From positions 163,862-227,861 of the forward strand of contig CACBYE010000001.1 of the NCBI GenBank assembly GCA_902543375.1: a stretch of DNA of 64,000 nucleotides, read 5' to 3'. The position numbers were made by a program, and so were the translations under genes. Positions 1 to 9,767 of the stretch are shown one piece after another. Each line of letters opens with the position of its first letter. Position 1 is the first letter of the stretch. The notes under the pieces were generated by a model. That model ran no database searches. It was not told the DNA's origin and saw only the letters and a list, made by a program, of their open reading frames with translations. Source of the stretch: an uncultured Pelagibacteraceae bacterium (lineage in GTDB: Bacteria > Pseudomonadota > Alphaproteobacteria > Pelagibacterales > Pelagibacteraceae).

Positions 1-1007
1 TTCATCCATTTATATGGTTTATATTAAGGCTATTAACTGGAGTCAGTATGGTTTGTATGTACACAGTCGCAGAAAGTTGGCTTAATGATAGATCCAGTAA
101 TAAAAACAGAGGAAGTGTTTTATCAATTTATATGGTCATCCTTTATGGTTCAATCGGTATTGGAATGTTTTTGTTAAATTTTAGTACTCCAAAAAATTTC
201 CAACCTTTTATATTGGTTTCTGTAATCACTTCAGCAGCATTAATACCTATTTTACTTACTAAAAAGAAACCACCAACTTTTAAAAAAATAACAGCCATGT
301 CTCTTAATGAGCTTTATAAATCCTCTCCATTTGGGATAGTTAGTTCTTTTTTTTATGGAACCATTCAGTCTGCATTATTTACTTTGCTAGCAGTTTATGC
401 AACTTCAATGAATTTTACTATTTTTGAAATTTCGATTGTTACTTTTTTGTTAGCAATTTCTGGAGCTATTGCTCAATTTCCTGTTGGAAAAATATCAGAT
501 TTTTATGACAGAAGAAAAGTTATAATTGCATCTACTTTTGGTGCTGCAATATTTGCCGTTTTTACAATATTTGTTTCTGGACAAATGTATTTACCTGACG
601 GTTTAGCTACAAGTAAAACCTGGTTTTATATCTTTTTTATTTTTTTTTCTTTTTGTAGTTTGCCCATGTTTTCACTAATTCTTGCTCACACAAACGACTA
701 TATTACAAAAGATAAATTTGTTGCTGCAGGTGCAGGGCTTCAGTTCGTATTCGGTTTAGGTGCTATAAGTGGTCCTTTTTTATGCTCAATATTTATGGAT
801 ATTGTTGGTTCTAATGGATTTTTTATTTTTTTATTTTTCTTTCATTTTTTGATTGGAATATTTGGAATTTATAGAATGAGAATTAGACCAACAATTGAAA
901 ATCCTGATTCTCAATTCGTAGCTATGCCTCAGACAATTACGCCAGCTGGTATTGAACTAAATCCAACCACTGAACCTATAGAGGAACCAATAAAAGAAGA
1001 AAATTAA
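1..1007 (+). CDS. MFS transporter, 5'-truncated by window edge
   Basis: ORF 48..1007; the same frame is open to the left edge (HPFIWFILRLLTGVSMVCMYTVAESWLND), so the listed Met is internal. Multi-TM MFS sequence. Confidence 0.85.
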   Translation, partial: HPFIWFILRLLTGVSMVCMYTVAESWLNDRSSNKNRGSVLSIYMVILYGSIGIGMFLLNFSTPKNFQPFILVSVITSAALIPILLTKKKPPTFKKITAMSLNELYKSSPFGIVSSFFYGTIQSALFTLLAVYATSMNFTIFEISIVTFLLAISGAIAQFPVGKISDFYDRRKVIIASTFGAAIFAVFTIFVSGQMYLPDGLATSKTWFYIFFIFFSFCSLPMFSLILAHTNDYITKDKFVAAGAGLQFVFGLGAISGPFLCSIFMDIVGSNGFFIFLFFFHFLIGIFGIYRMRIRPTIENPDSQFVAMPQTITPAGIELNPTTEPIEEPIKEEN

Positions 1008-1013
1008 AGAAAC

Positions 1014-1649
1014 TTAGACAAGTTTATCTATATGTTTTGACATTTTGAGTAAAACTTGTTTTTTACTTAATTTATCTGTTCTAATTAAGATTGCATCTTT
1101 TACTCTAATTAATGGACTATTTTTTCTTTTTTTATCCATCACGGTTCTTTTATTAAGTGAATTTCTCACGTTTTTTAATGGAACTTTCTTTTTTATATCC
1201 AACCATCTTCTATAGCTTGCAATCTTAACATCACATTTAAAATAAAAAGCTAAATCATATTTAGGGTTTTTAGCTAATATTTTACTTGCAATATCTCTTC
1301 CCTCAACGCAAATTTTTTTATTTTTTTTAATCAATTTTTTTTGAAAAATATTTATAATTTTTCTAACATTCTTATTCTTAGCTAAAGAACTAACGTGGTT
1401 ACTAATTTTTTCAGAATGTAAATCTAATTTATCTATTTTATTGTATGAAATAGTCCTAAATTTTTTTTTTAGAAAATTTATATTATTTGTTGGATTATGA
1501 CTAATAATTTCTCTACTAGCATATCTATACAAAAGTCCTGAATTTATCAGTAGTAATTTATATTTTTTAGAAATGAGTTTTGCTGCAGTACTTTTTCCGC
1601 TTGCTGACTCTCCGTCACAAGCAATTATTAATTTTTTAAATTTTTTCAC
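1014..1649 (-). CDS. cmk: Cytidylate kinase
   Basis: P-loop DGESASGKSTAAK, CVEGRDIAS motif, cmk-like length 211 aa. Confidence 0.85.
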   Translation of the reverse strand: MKKFKKLIIACDGESASGKSTAAKLISKKYKLLLINSGLLYRYASREIISHNPTNNINFLKKKFRTISYNKIDKLDLHSEKISNHVSSLAKNKNVRKIINIFQKKLIKKNKKICVEGRDIASKILAKNPKYDLAFYFKCDVKIASYRRWLDIKKKVPLKNVRNSLNKRTVMDKKRKNSPLIRVKDAILIRTDKLSKKQVLLKMSKHIDKLV

Positions 1650-1823
1650 ATAGCTTTAATAATGTTTAGATCTGTTTATTGCAAAAAAAATTATGAGTTT
1701 TGGGAGTTTTAAACAAAGATAATCGCTTACAGGTTGAAACCCAAAATAAGCACTATTTAATAAAAGTAAAAACTGAATTATTGCAAGTATCTCAAATATT
1801 TGCTTCTATAAGAGTATAAAAAA

Positions 1824-2561
1824 ATGACATTAAAAAAAATTAAACAAAAAAAAACAAAAAAGAAAGCAGCAATTGGCAAAATTATTAAACTTGCACCAAA
1901 ATCTTTTTTGAGTAGCGCAATTTCTAATTATAAAAAAAATAAAGAACTTAATAAAATTAAAGCTATTAAATTAGAGAAATTAAAAGAAAAAAATCTTATT
2001 CTAAAAGAGAGAAAAGAACTAAAGATCTGGGAGGAAAAACTTACTAAAGAAAATAATAAATTAAAACTTATTGAGGATGAATTGAGATTAAAAGAAAAAG
2101 AGATCAAAATTAAAGATGACGCACAAAAGCTAGAGGCATCGCGATTGGTAAAAAAAGACGAAGAATTAATATTAATTAGTAAAGAATTAAGAGCTAAAGA
2201 AAAGGAATTAAAGCTAAGAGATGAAGCACAAAATAGAAGAGATATCGATTTGAAAGTTAGAGAAGAAGAGCAAAGAACCCTTGAGCTTAAAGAAAAAAGA
2301 AGAAAAGAAAGAACCCTAAAAATGATTAAGGAAGAGGAGGAAAAACAGAAAGAACTTGAGTATATCAAAATAAAAGAATGGGAAGAAAAATTTGATAGAG
2401 AACAAAAAGCAAAAGAACATAGAGAAAATTTAAGAGAGGAAAGATTAAGACAAAAAGAATTAGAAAAGCTTCAATCTTTTGAAAAAAAGGAGACTTCTGT
2501 TGATAAAAACCTTTCTTCTGGATTAGAAAAATTTAAAATAGATGTTACAAAAGAAAATTAA
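1824..2561 (+). CDS. Lys/Glu-rich coiled-coil protein of unknown function
   Basis: 245 aa, highly charged heptad-like sequence with internal 35-aa repeat. Confidence 0.7.
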   Translation: MTLKKIKQKKTKKKAAIGKIIKLAPKSFLSSAISNYKKNKELNKIKAIKLEKLKEKNLILKERKELKIWEEKLTKENNKLKLIEDELRLKEKEIKIKDDAQKLEASRLVKKDEELILISKELRAKEKELKLRDEAQNRRDIDLKVREEEQRTLELKEKRRKERTLKMIKEEEEKQKELEYIKIKEWEEKFDREQKAKEHRENLREERLRQKELEKLQSFEKKETSVDKNLSSGLEKFKIDVTKEN

Positions 2562-3679
2562 TTTTTCTGATTAGGAAAATAATCCTTTAAATCACCTTCT
2601 CTATAAACATCAGCTGTGCAGCAATGAACACCACCTCCAAAAGCATATGCATCTCTCAATTCAACAGGTACAACTTCCATTCCTAATTTATCAAGTTGTT
2701 CAGCTTGGTAAACTTCGCTTTTTTCAACACAAACTGTTTTTGGATTAAGAACTAACACATTCATTGATAACCATACTGATGAATAACAAAGTGGGGGTGG
2801 TTCGTTATGAGCAGGTTGAGCACTATCGATTATTTTCCAACCATTATCCTCAAATAATTTTCTTTGTTTCTTTGGAAGTCTTCTTTGAGGATTATTTATA
2901 ATTAGCCCTTCTTTAATCGGTGTAAAAGTTGCATCAATATGAATTGGGTAAGGATCTCCAGGAAAATTAACTGTATGAATTCTGTGATTTTTAAAATGTC
3001 TTTTGAGCCAATCAATACCTTTTAAATTAGTTGTAAAACCGTGTTGTACAACTAAGTCCTTGCCAAATCTTAAAACATCTGCTGCATCAAATAGTGGCTC
3101 TTCCTCTGTTGTTACAAAAAATTTTTCCTCAGTCCATTGAAGCCTCTTTTGAATTCCAATCTTGTCCGACAAATAATCTTTACGGTAATCAATATCCGTT
3201 AATCTTGGTTTTGGGGCAGTTTCATGACACATATTTTTGTCTTGTTCAAAATATTTTTGAATAAGAGGTCTATAATTCAAATATTCAAACCATCTACATC
3301 TATAACTCATTGTAGCTTCAAGCATTTCATTGCCAACTGTAAGTATTACATCTCTTGCAGGCATACATCCAAACATACTTTCAACTTCCCAATCAGGAGT
3401 AGAAATTTTTTGATTATGATTTAAAGGTACCGGTCGATCGACTGTAATCCCTCTTTTTTCAAGCATTGAAGCAAAATTATTTAACAACTCATTAGCTTTA
3501 TCAATTGTATCCTTTGTACGAGGTCCGTGAGAACCTTTCATTTCTGAGTCCTCTGGAACTTTAGCATCCAAAGCTGGTTCTGGTGCTGGAATACAGCTGC
3601 CATCTGCTTTTCCAACAATTACGTGTTTAAGTGGATCCCACTCGTTCCAACTATTAACGATTATTTTTTCTTTACTCAT
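2558..3679 (-). CDS. Amidinotransferase, glycine amidinotransferase (AGAT)/StrB1-like
   Basis: NSWNEWDPLKHVIVG, HIDATFTPI and terminal GGGVHCCTAD catalytic Cys motif. Confidence 0.85.
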   Translation of the reverse strand: MSKEKIIVNSWNEWDPLKHVIVGKADGSCIPAPEPALDAKVPEDSEMKGSHGPRTKDTIDKANELLNNFASMLEKRGITVDRPVPLNHNQKISTPDWEVESMFGCMPARDVILTVGNEMLEATMSYRCRWFEYLNYRPLIQKYFEQDKNMCHETAPKPRLTDIDYRKDYLSDKIGIQKRLQWTEEKFFVTTEEEPLFDAADVLRFGKDLVVQHGFTTNLKGIDWLKRHFKNHRIHTVNFPGDPYPIHIDATFTPIKEGLIINNPQRRLPKKQRKLFEDNGWKIIDSAQPAHNEPPPLCYSSVWLSMNVLVLNPKTVCVEKSEVYQAEQLDKLGMEVVPVELRDAYAFGGGVHCCTADVYREGDLKDYFPNQKN

Positions 3680-3688
3680 TATTATTGA

Positions 3689-4594
3689 TTAATTTAAAGC
3701 TATAAACCTTTTATTCCATCGCATTACTAAACTGTAATAAATTAAAGAAATAAAAAGGAAAAAACCTCCTACGATAGTAAAGGAATCAGGCACCTCATTA
3801 ATTCCTAAGATTGGTAACCATACCCAAAAAATTCCCCCAATTACTTCTGTTAAAGAGAGTAAGGTCAATTCTGCTGCTGGAATAGCTTTAGAGCCAATAG
3901 AATACAGAATTAATCCTGTGCAAACCAATACTCCATGAAGTGAAAATAACGCCCCATTGTAACTCGTTGAAAAAAATACTTGCTTGGTACTAAGCAGCAC
4001 TACTGATGCAAAAATAAAACAAAAAAAACCCGAAAAGGCTACTGTGGTAAACTTTGGTGTTTCAGTTCTCCATCTTAAAGTAACAGAAAAAACTGAAAAT
4101 CCGATTGATGATAACATTCCAAAAATAAATCCAACTACAGAATTGGATCCAGAGCTTCCAAAAGCCATAATTATAATTCCAATTGTTGCGATAAATATAG
4201 AGATCCAAACATTTAGTGAAATTTTTTCTTTAAGAAATAAAAAGGCTAGTAGCGCAGTAAAGAAAGGCATAGCTGCTAGACAAAGTAATGTTATAGCTGC
4301 TGAAGTATTTGTGATTGAATAAATAAAACTTATCATCGCGACTCCTAACCCTGATCCACCGATGATACCTGAATAGCCCATTTTGAGATAATTTTTATAA
4401 AATTTTAATCCCTCTTCAAAATATAAATAAAGATTTAATAAAATAAAAATTGTTAATCCCCTTCCAAATATATATTGCCACGGTACCTGGTTAGGACTAT
4501 CCATATATCTCACTACTAGAGGTCCAAAAGACCATAAAATTCCAGCAAATAATACTACTGGCACTGCAATTTTAGGATTTTTTAATTCGAGCAT
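3689..4594 (-). CDS. EamA/DMT family transporter
   Basis: 301 aa, about 10 TM, two EamA-like halves. Confidence 0.8.
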   Translation of the reverse strand: MLELKNPKIAVPVVLFAGILWSFGPLVVRYMDSPNQVPWQYIFGRGLTIFILLNLYLYFEEGLKFYKNYLKMGYSGIIGGSGLGVAMISFIYSITNTSAAITLLCLAAMPFFTALLAFLFLKEKISLNVWISIFIATIGIIIMAFGSSGSNSVVGFIFGMLSSIGFSVFSVTLRWRTETPKFTTVAFSGFFCFIFASVVLLSTKQVFFSTSYNGALFSLHGVLVCTGLILYSIGSKAIPAAELTLLSLTEVIGGIFWVWLPILGINEVPDSFTIVGGFFLFISLIYYSLVMRWNKRFIALN

Positions 4595-4786
4595 TTTGGG
4601 AGATTATTATAAAAATTAATAACTACAACAAAAATGAGAAAGTCTGATTTAAATTTTAATTAGACTGGTTTGATAAAGCATAATCGATATTGCAAATATT
4701 AGATTTTACTTTTCCATTTGAAGTTGTGTTAAAAATATTTTTAAATGATGATTGATTGAACTTTATTTATTATGTAATTAAATTTA

Positions 4787-5185
4787 ATGGATTTAGAGAT
4801 ACTTAACATTGCCGCCAACACCGATAACAATAGAAATATTAAAAATCGAACACACATTTCAAAATTGAAAAACTCTTTGTGTGGAGATGAGATGCAAATT
4901 GAACTTATTATAAAAAATAGAAAAATTTTAGACTTCGGGTATCAAGGAAAGTCCTGTGTATACTGCCAAGCATCAGCAAGTTTGCTATCGAAGATTTCAA
5001 TAAATAATCAAAAAGAAAAGATTAATAATTTATGTGATGAAGTTGAATTTTATTTTGATGATACTGTAAAAATTTCTGATAAAAAATGGATTTCTTTAAA
5101 AAAATTAATTAAAAGTAAAAATATTAATAAAAAAGATTGTATATTGTTACCTTTTAAAACATTAAAAAAGATAGTATCTATTTAA
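4787..5185 (+). CDS. NifU/IscU/SufU-like iron-sulfur scaffold protein
   Basis: Three conserved Cys contexts: LCGDEM, GKSCVYCQASASLL, KDCILLPFKTLKK. Confidence 0.75.
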   Translation: MDLEILNIAANTDNNRNIKNRTHISKLKNSLCGDEMQIELIIKNRKILDFGYQGKSCVYCQASASLLSKISINNQKEKINNLCDEVEFYFDDTVKISDKKWISLKKLIKSKNINKKDCILLPFKTLKKIVSI

Positions 5186-5188
5186 AAT

Positions 5189-5653
5189 ATGGGTAATCCG
5201 AAACAGTCTCTTTTAGCTTGTTTGTTTTCAATAATTACAATTGGGATTTTAACTTTTTTAACTTACAGAACTGAATTTGGAATATTTTTATTAGCCTCAT
5301 TTGGATCATCAATGGTCCTTCTTTATGGATATCCTGAGAGTCCATTTGCCCAACCGAAAAATGTTTTTTTTGGTCATTTAGTTACTACAATTGTAGGTTT
5401 GCTTTTTTTAAACTTTGTCCCATTGCCGGTCTTTTTAACTATTCCGTTAGCCGTAGGATTTGGGGTAGGACTTATGATCTTATTAAACGTCACTCATCCA
5501 CCAGCAGGTGGTAATCCAATAATTGTAATAATTGGTAGCGTGTCTTACGATTACCTGCTCAGTCCTGTAATATTAGGGTCAGTGATAATTATAATTTTTT
5601 CAATAATTATTAACAAATTTATTTTAAAAAAGTCTTATCCAAGCCAAAAATAA
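5189..5653 (+). CDS. HPP family membrane protein
   Basis: THPPAGGNP motif, four TM segments. Confidence 0.8.
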   Translation: MGNPKQSLLACLFSIITIGILTFLTYRTEFGIFLLASFGSSMVLLYGYPESPFAQPKNVFFGHLVTTIVGLLFLNFVPLPVFLTIPLAVGFGVGLMILLNVTHPPAGGNPIIVIIGSVSYDYLLSPVILGSVIIIIFSIIINKFILKKSYPSQK

Positions 5654-5662
5654 TTTGTTTGC

Positions 5663-5674
5663 TTGAGATCTCAA
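5663..5674. promoter_or_regulatory. 12-bp perfect palindrome TTGAGATCTCAA upstream of formate dehydrogenase
   Basis: Perfect self-complementary dodecamer about 50 bp upstream of ATG 5723. Confidence 0.3.
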
Positions 5675-5722
5675 AATAATGTTAGATGTACTTTATAAAT
5701 ATATAAATATACAGGAGAATAA

Positions 5723-6922
5723 ATGAAAATATTATGCATATTATATGATGATCCAAAAGGCGGAATGCCAAAATCATATGCACTTTCACAACTACCAAAG
5801 ATAGATAAATATCCAGATGGAATGACTTTACCTTCACCTAAGGGGAGAGATTATACTCCTGGACAATTACTAGGTTGTGTATCTGGTGAGCTTGGATTAA
5901 GAAAATTTTTAGAAAGTAATGGTCATGAGTTGGTAGTGACTAATAGTAAAGATGGAGATGGATGTGAGGCTGATAAACATATTGTCGATGCTGATATTGT
6001 TATTTCTCAACCTTTCTTTCCATATTATTTAACAAAAGAGAGAATTGCTAAAGCTAAAAATCTTAAGATGGCAATCACAGCAGGAATTGGTTCTGACCAC
6101 GTAGATTTACAAGCTGCAATGGATAATAAAATCGATGTTGTAGAGGTAACATATTGTAATTCTAGATCAGTGGCTGAACACATTGTTATGATGATTGTTT
6201 CGATGGTGAGAGATTACCACAATCAACATAGGATTGTTAATGAGGGTGGCTGGAACATTGCTGATGCCGTTCAAAGATCATATGACGTTGAAGGTATGCA
6301 TATTGGAACAGTTGCAGCAGGACGTATCGGACTAGATGCATTAAGAAAGATGAAGCCATTTGACGTTCATTTACACTATTTTGATAGACATAAATTACCT
6401 GACTCAGTTGAGAAAGAGTTGAATCTTACTTTTCATGAGTCTGTAGAATCAATGGTAAAAGTATGTGATGTAGTGACAATTAATTGCCCTCTTCATCCTG
6501 AAACAGAGAACCTATTTGATGATGCAATGATAGGTAAAATGAAAAAAGGTGCTTATATTGTAAACACCGCAAGAGGAAAAATCTGTAATCGTGATGCAAT
6601 TGCAAAAGCCTTAAAAAGTGGTCAATTAAGTGGTTATGCAGGAGATGTATGGTTCCCTCAACCAGCACCTAATGATCACGTATGGAGAAGCATGCCTAAT
6701 CAAGGAATGACACCTCATACTTCTGGAACATCTTTAACAGCACAATCAAGATATGCTGATGGAGTAAGAGAGATATTAGAGTGTTTCTTTGAAGGTAAAG
6801 AAATCAGGAATCAATATTTAATTGTCAAAGATGGTCAATTAGCTGGTATGGGTGCTCACTCGTATAGTAAAGGTTCAGCTACAGGCGGATCAGAAGAAGC
6901 AGCTAAATACAAAAAAAAATAA
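5723..6922 (+). CDS. fdh: NAD-dependent formate dehydrogenase (D-2-hydroxyacid dehydrogenase family)
   Basis: GTVAAGRIGLDALRKMKPFD, ITAGIGSDHVDL, PHTSGTSLTAQSRYADG. Confidence 0.9.
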   Translation: MKILCILYDDPKGGMPKSYALSQLPKIDKYPDGMTLPSPKGRDYTPGQLLGCVSGELGLRKFLESNGHELVVTNSKDGDGCEADKHIVDADIVISQPFFPYYLTKERIAKAKNLKMAITAGIGSDHVDLQAAMDNKIDVVEVTYCNSRSVAEHIVMMIVSMVRDYHNQHRIVNEGGWNIADAVQRSYDVEGMHIGTVAAGRIGLDALRKMKPFDVHLHYFDRHKLPDSVEKELNLTFHESVESMVKVCDVVTINCPLHPETENLFDDAMIGKMKKGAYIVNTARGKICNRDAIAKALKSGQLSGYAGDVWFPQPAPNDHVWRSMPNQGMTPHTSGTSLTAQSRYADGVREILECFFEGKEIRNQYLIVKDGQLAGMGAHSYSKGSATGGSEEAAKYKKK

Positions 6923-6939
6923 TTCTTAATAAAATTATT

Positions 6940-6969
6940 AAAGGTAGTTACTGAAAAGTAGCTACCTTT
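6940..6969 (+). terminator. 13-bp stem with GAAA tetraloop downstream of fdh; weak U-tract
   Basis: AAAGGTAGTTACT-GAAA-AGTAGCTACCTTT, fully paired with one G-U. Confidence 0.6.
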
Positions 6970-7010
6970 AAAATCTGGACTTATCATAACGAATTTGTTT
7001 ATGATATTTT

Positions 7011-7586
7011 ATGAAATATTTTTTAATAATTCTCTTTTTTTTAATCAATACAAATCTTTCTCATTCTGCTCAAAAAGATAAGGCATATTTTGCTGGAGGG
7101 TGTTTTTGGTGTGTTGAAGAGTCGTTTGAAAAATTAAAAGGGGTTGAAGAGGTTATTTCTGGATATTCGGGCGGTATTACTGAAAACCCGACTTACAAAG
7201 AAGTAACATATGGAAAAACTGGTCACTTCGAAGTTGTAGAAATAATCTACGATAAAAAAGTTATTTCATTTAAAGAATTGTTAGAAAATTTTTGGGTTAA
7301 TATTGATCCATTTGATGCTTATGGTCAATTTTGTGACAAAGGATATAGTTATAGATCAGTTGCATTTTATCAAAATGATGAAGAAAAAAAATTAATAGAA
7401 AAAGATATAAAAGATTTACAAAATAAATTTAAAAAAAAAGTTGTAACATATGTTAGAAATTTTGAAAAATTTTATGAGGCAGAGGAATACCATCAAGATT
7501 TCTATAAGATAAAACTAGAAAGATATCTTAGATACAAAAAAGCGTGTGGAAGAGAAGAATTATTAAAAAGAATCTGGAGTCAATAA
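7011..7586 (+). CDS. msrA: Peptide methionine sulfoxide reductase MsrA with N-terminal signal sequence
   Basis: AYFAGGCFWCVEESFEKLKGVEEVISGYSGG. Confidence 0.95.
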   Translation: MKYFLIILFFLINTNLSHSAQKDKAYFAGGCFWCVEESFEKLKGVEEVISGYSGGITENPTYKEVTYGKTGHFEVVEIIYDKKVISFKELLENFWVNIDPFDAYGQFCDKGYSYRSVAFYQNDEEKKLIEKDIKDLQNKFKKKVVTYVRNFEKFYEAEEYHQDFYKIKLERYLRYKKACGREELLKRIWSQ

Positions 7587-7591
7587 ACTTT

Positions 7592-9046
7592 ATGAAGAAT
7601 AATATGAATTGGAATTTCGATAACTCTTATTCAAGATTGTCTGATGCATTTAAAGAACATATTGAACCTATTGCCGTAAAAAATCCTGAATTAGTTTTAA
7701 TGAATGAGGATTTAGTTAAAGAATTAAACTTGGACTTTTCCAAAATCGATAAAAATGAATTAGCAGCTTTATTCACTGGTAATATTCTTCCAGAAGGGAG
7801 TAATGCCATTGCTCAAGCTTATGCTGGTCACCAATTTGGACATTTCACAATGTTAGGAGATGGAAGAGCAGTTTTAATAGGAGAACATTTAACGAAAAAT
7901 AATGAGAGATACGATATTCAATTTAAAGGTTCAGGTAAAACGGCATTTTCAAGAAATGGTGACGGCAGAGCTGCACTGGGTCCAATGTTAAGGGAATATA
8001 TAATTAGTGAAGCGATGCATCACCTAAATATTCCATCAACGAGAAGTTTAGCAGTTGCTAAAACAGGTGAGGAAATAATGCGTGAGACTCCATTGCAAGG
8101 CGCTATCTTAACTAGAGTGGCATCAAGTCATATTAGAGTTGGAACTTTTCAATATGTTGCAGCACGTGATAAAAAAGATGAATTAGAAATTTTACTTAAT
8201 TATGTGATTAAAAGACATTATCCAAAACTAACAAATTCAAAAAATAAAGCTTTAGACCTTTTGAACGTACTTATAGATAAACAAATTGATCTTGTAGTTA
8301 ATTGGATGCGTGTTGGTTTTATTCATGGTGTTATGAATACTGATAACATGACAATTTCTGGTGAAACAATCGATTATGGTCCATGTGCATTCATGGATAC
8401 CTATGACCCAAAAACAGTTTTTAGCTCAATTGATAAGATGGGAAGATATGCTTATTGTAATCAACCAGCTATTACAAAATGGAATCTTTCAAGATTTGCT
8501 GAGTGTTTAATTCCATTTATTGATCAAGATGAGAACAAGGCGGTTAAAAGTGCAACAGAATTAATTGAAACTTTCGGCAAAAAATATGAAGAAAAATGGT
8601 TGAAGATGATGAGAAAAAAACTTGGATTATTAGGTGAAGATAACAAAGATAAATTTTTGATTGTTGATTTGCTCACTTGGATGCATCAAAACAAAGTAGA
8701 CTATACAAATACTTTTTGTCATTTAATGAATCTTAAAGACTATGATGATGACTTATATAAAGATGATAATTTTCAAAAATGGAAAAAAAATTGGCTAGAG
8801 AGATTAAAACTAAAAAATAATACTCAAGAAAATTATACAAAATTAATGAGAAGTGTTAATCCTCTTGTGATTCCCAGAAATCATAAAATTGAAAATGCAT
8901 TAGAAAAAGCCAACAATAGTAATCTTGAGCCATTTAATAAACTATTAAAAATTTTAAAAGCACCATATGACCTGCAAGAAAATATTTCAGATTATCTGAA
9001 AATGGACACCTATTTAAAAGATTACAAAACTTTTTGTGGTACTTAA
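7592..9046 (+). CDS. selO: SelO/YdiU family protein adenylyltransferase (pseudokinase)
   Basis: YAGHQFGHFTMLGDGRAVLIGE, KGSGKTAFSRNGDGRAALGPMLREYI; start moved to internal Met (ORF track starts at 7544 inside msrA). Confidence 0.92.
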   Translation: MKNNMNWNFDNSYSRLSDAFKEHIEPIAVKNPELVLMNEDLVKELNLDFSKIDKNELAALFTGNILPEGSNAIAQAYAGHQFGHFTMLGDGRAVLIGEHLTKNNERYDIQFKGSGKTAFSRNGDGRAALGPMLREYIISEAMHHLNIPSTRSLAVAKTGEEIMRETPLQGAILTRVASSHIRVGTFQYVAARDKKDELEILLNYVIKRHYPKLTNSKNKALDLLNVLIDKQIDLVVNWMRVGFIHGVMNTDNMTISGETIDYGPCAFMDTYDPKTVFSSIDKMGRYAYCNQPAITKWNLSRFAECLIPFIDQDENKAVKSATELIETFGKKYEEKWLKMMRKKLGLLGEDNKDKFLIVDLLTWMHQNKVDYTNTFCHLMNLKDYDDDLYKDDNFQKWKKNWLERLKLKNNTQENYTKLMRSVNPLVIPRNHKIENALEKANNSNLEPFNKLLKILKAPYDLQENISDYLKMDTYLKDYKTFCGT

Positions 9047-9055
9047 CTTTATTAA

Positions 9056-9757
9056 TTAACTAGAAAATTTTTTCCAATTTTCGACTGGGGGAACTAAATG
9101 TTCAAGTGTTGAGGAGTCTTTTGCTAAAAATACTATATCTGCTGAAATTGATATTCTTTCAGAATTAGACTTTCCTTGTTCTGTGCCATGAATTGTTTTA
9201 GAAGGAAATATCAACAAATCATCTTCTTTAGTATCAAATACAACTTTACTTGAATTTAATATATCTCGTTTTTTAAAAATATTTTCTTTAGCCAAAGATC
9301 TTGAATCAAATAATTGAGGAATAAATTCATTATGTTTAGAATTGTCAAAAAACATAATTTTAGCATCATCTTTTTGTTTCTTTAAGTAAAATGCAATAGA
9401 AAGATGCGACTGATCATGTGAATGATTATCAATGTGTTCAGTTTGTTTTGAAATTGTTGCCCACGACCTCTGAAAATAAAGATCAAGTTTTATATGGTTC
9501 ACTGATAAACTTTCTAAATATTCTAAAATACAATTATTAATTTGAATAAATAAATTTTTAAATTTTGGATTATTGTGCAAATATTCAAATCCTTGCGTAT
9601 CTCCTGTCCAAGCTTTTGTTGCTGATTTATAATCTAAATTTTTACTTTTTTTTTCCATTAATCTAACTTCTTCAATCATTTCATTTTTTTCATTTTCTGA
9701 AAGTGAGAGCGTCGACTTATAGACTGTGAGAGGAAAAAAATTAAAAATTTTTTGCAT
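9056..9757 (-). CDS. Putative 2OG-Fe(II) oxygenase
   Basis: HIDNHSHDQSHLSIAFYL and distal HGTEQG...R motif, FFPLTVYKS N-terminus. Confidence 0.7.
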   Translation of the reverse strand: MQKIFNFFPLTVYKSTLSLSENEKNEMIEEVRLMEKKSKNLDYKSATKAWTGDTQGFEYLHNNPKFKNLFIQINNCILEYLESLSVNHIKLDLYFQRSWATISKQTEHIDNHSHDQSHLSIAFYLKKQKDDAKIMFFDNSKHNEFIPQLFDSRSLAKENIFKKRDILNSSKVVFDTKEDDLLIFPSKTIHGTEQGKSNSERISISADIVFLAKDSSTLEHLVPPVENWKKFSS

Positions 9758-9767
9758 TTAGAGTTTT

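Noticed and set aside
1928-2368. Minus-strand 146-aa Ser/Phe-rich ORF
   Set aside because: Antisense to the coiled-coil gene; composition is the mirror of Lys/Glu codons, no domain.
3224-4322. Plus-strand ORFs 3224-3424 and 3984-4322
   Set aside because: Fully antisense to amidinotransferase and DMT transporter genes.
7544-7591. Extended selO start within msrA
   Set aside because: The 16 extra residues are an out-of-frame reading of the msrA 3' end; internal Met gives the normal start.
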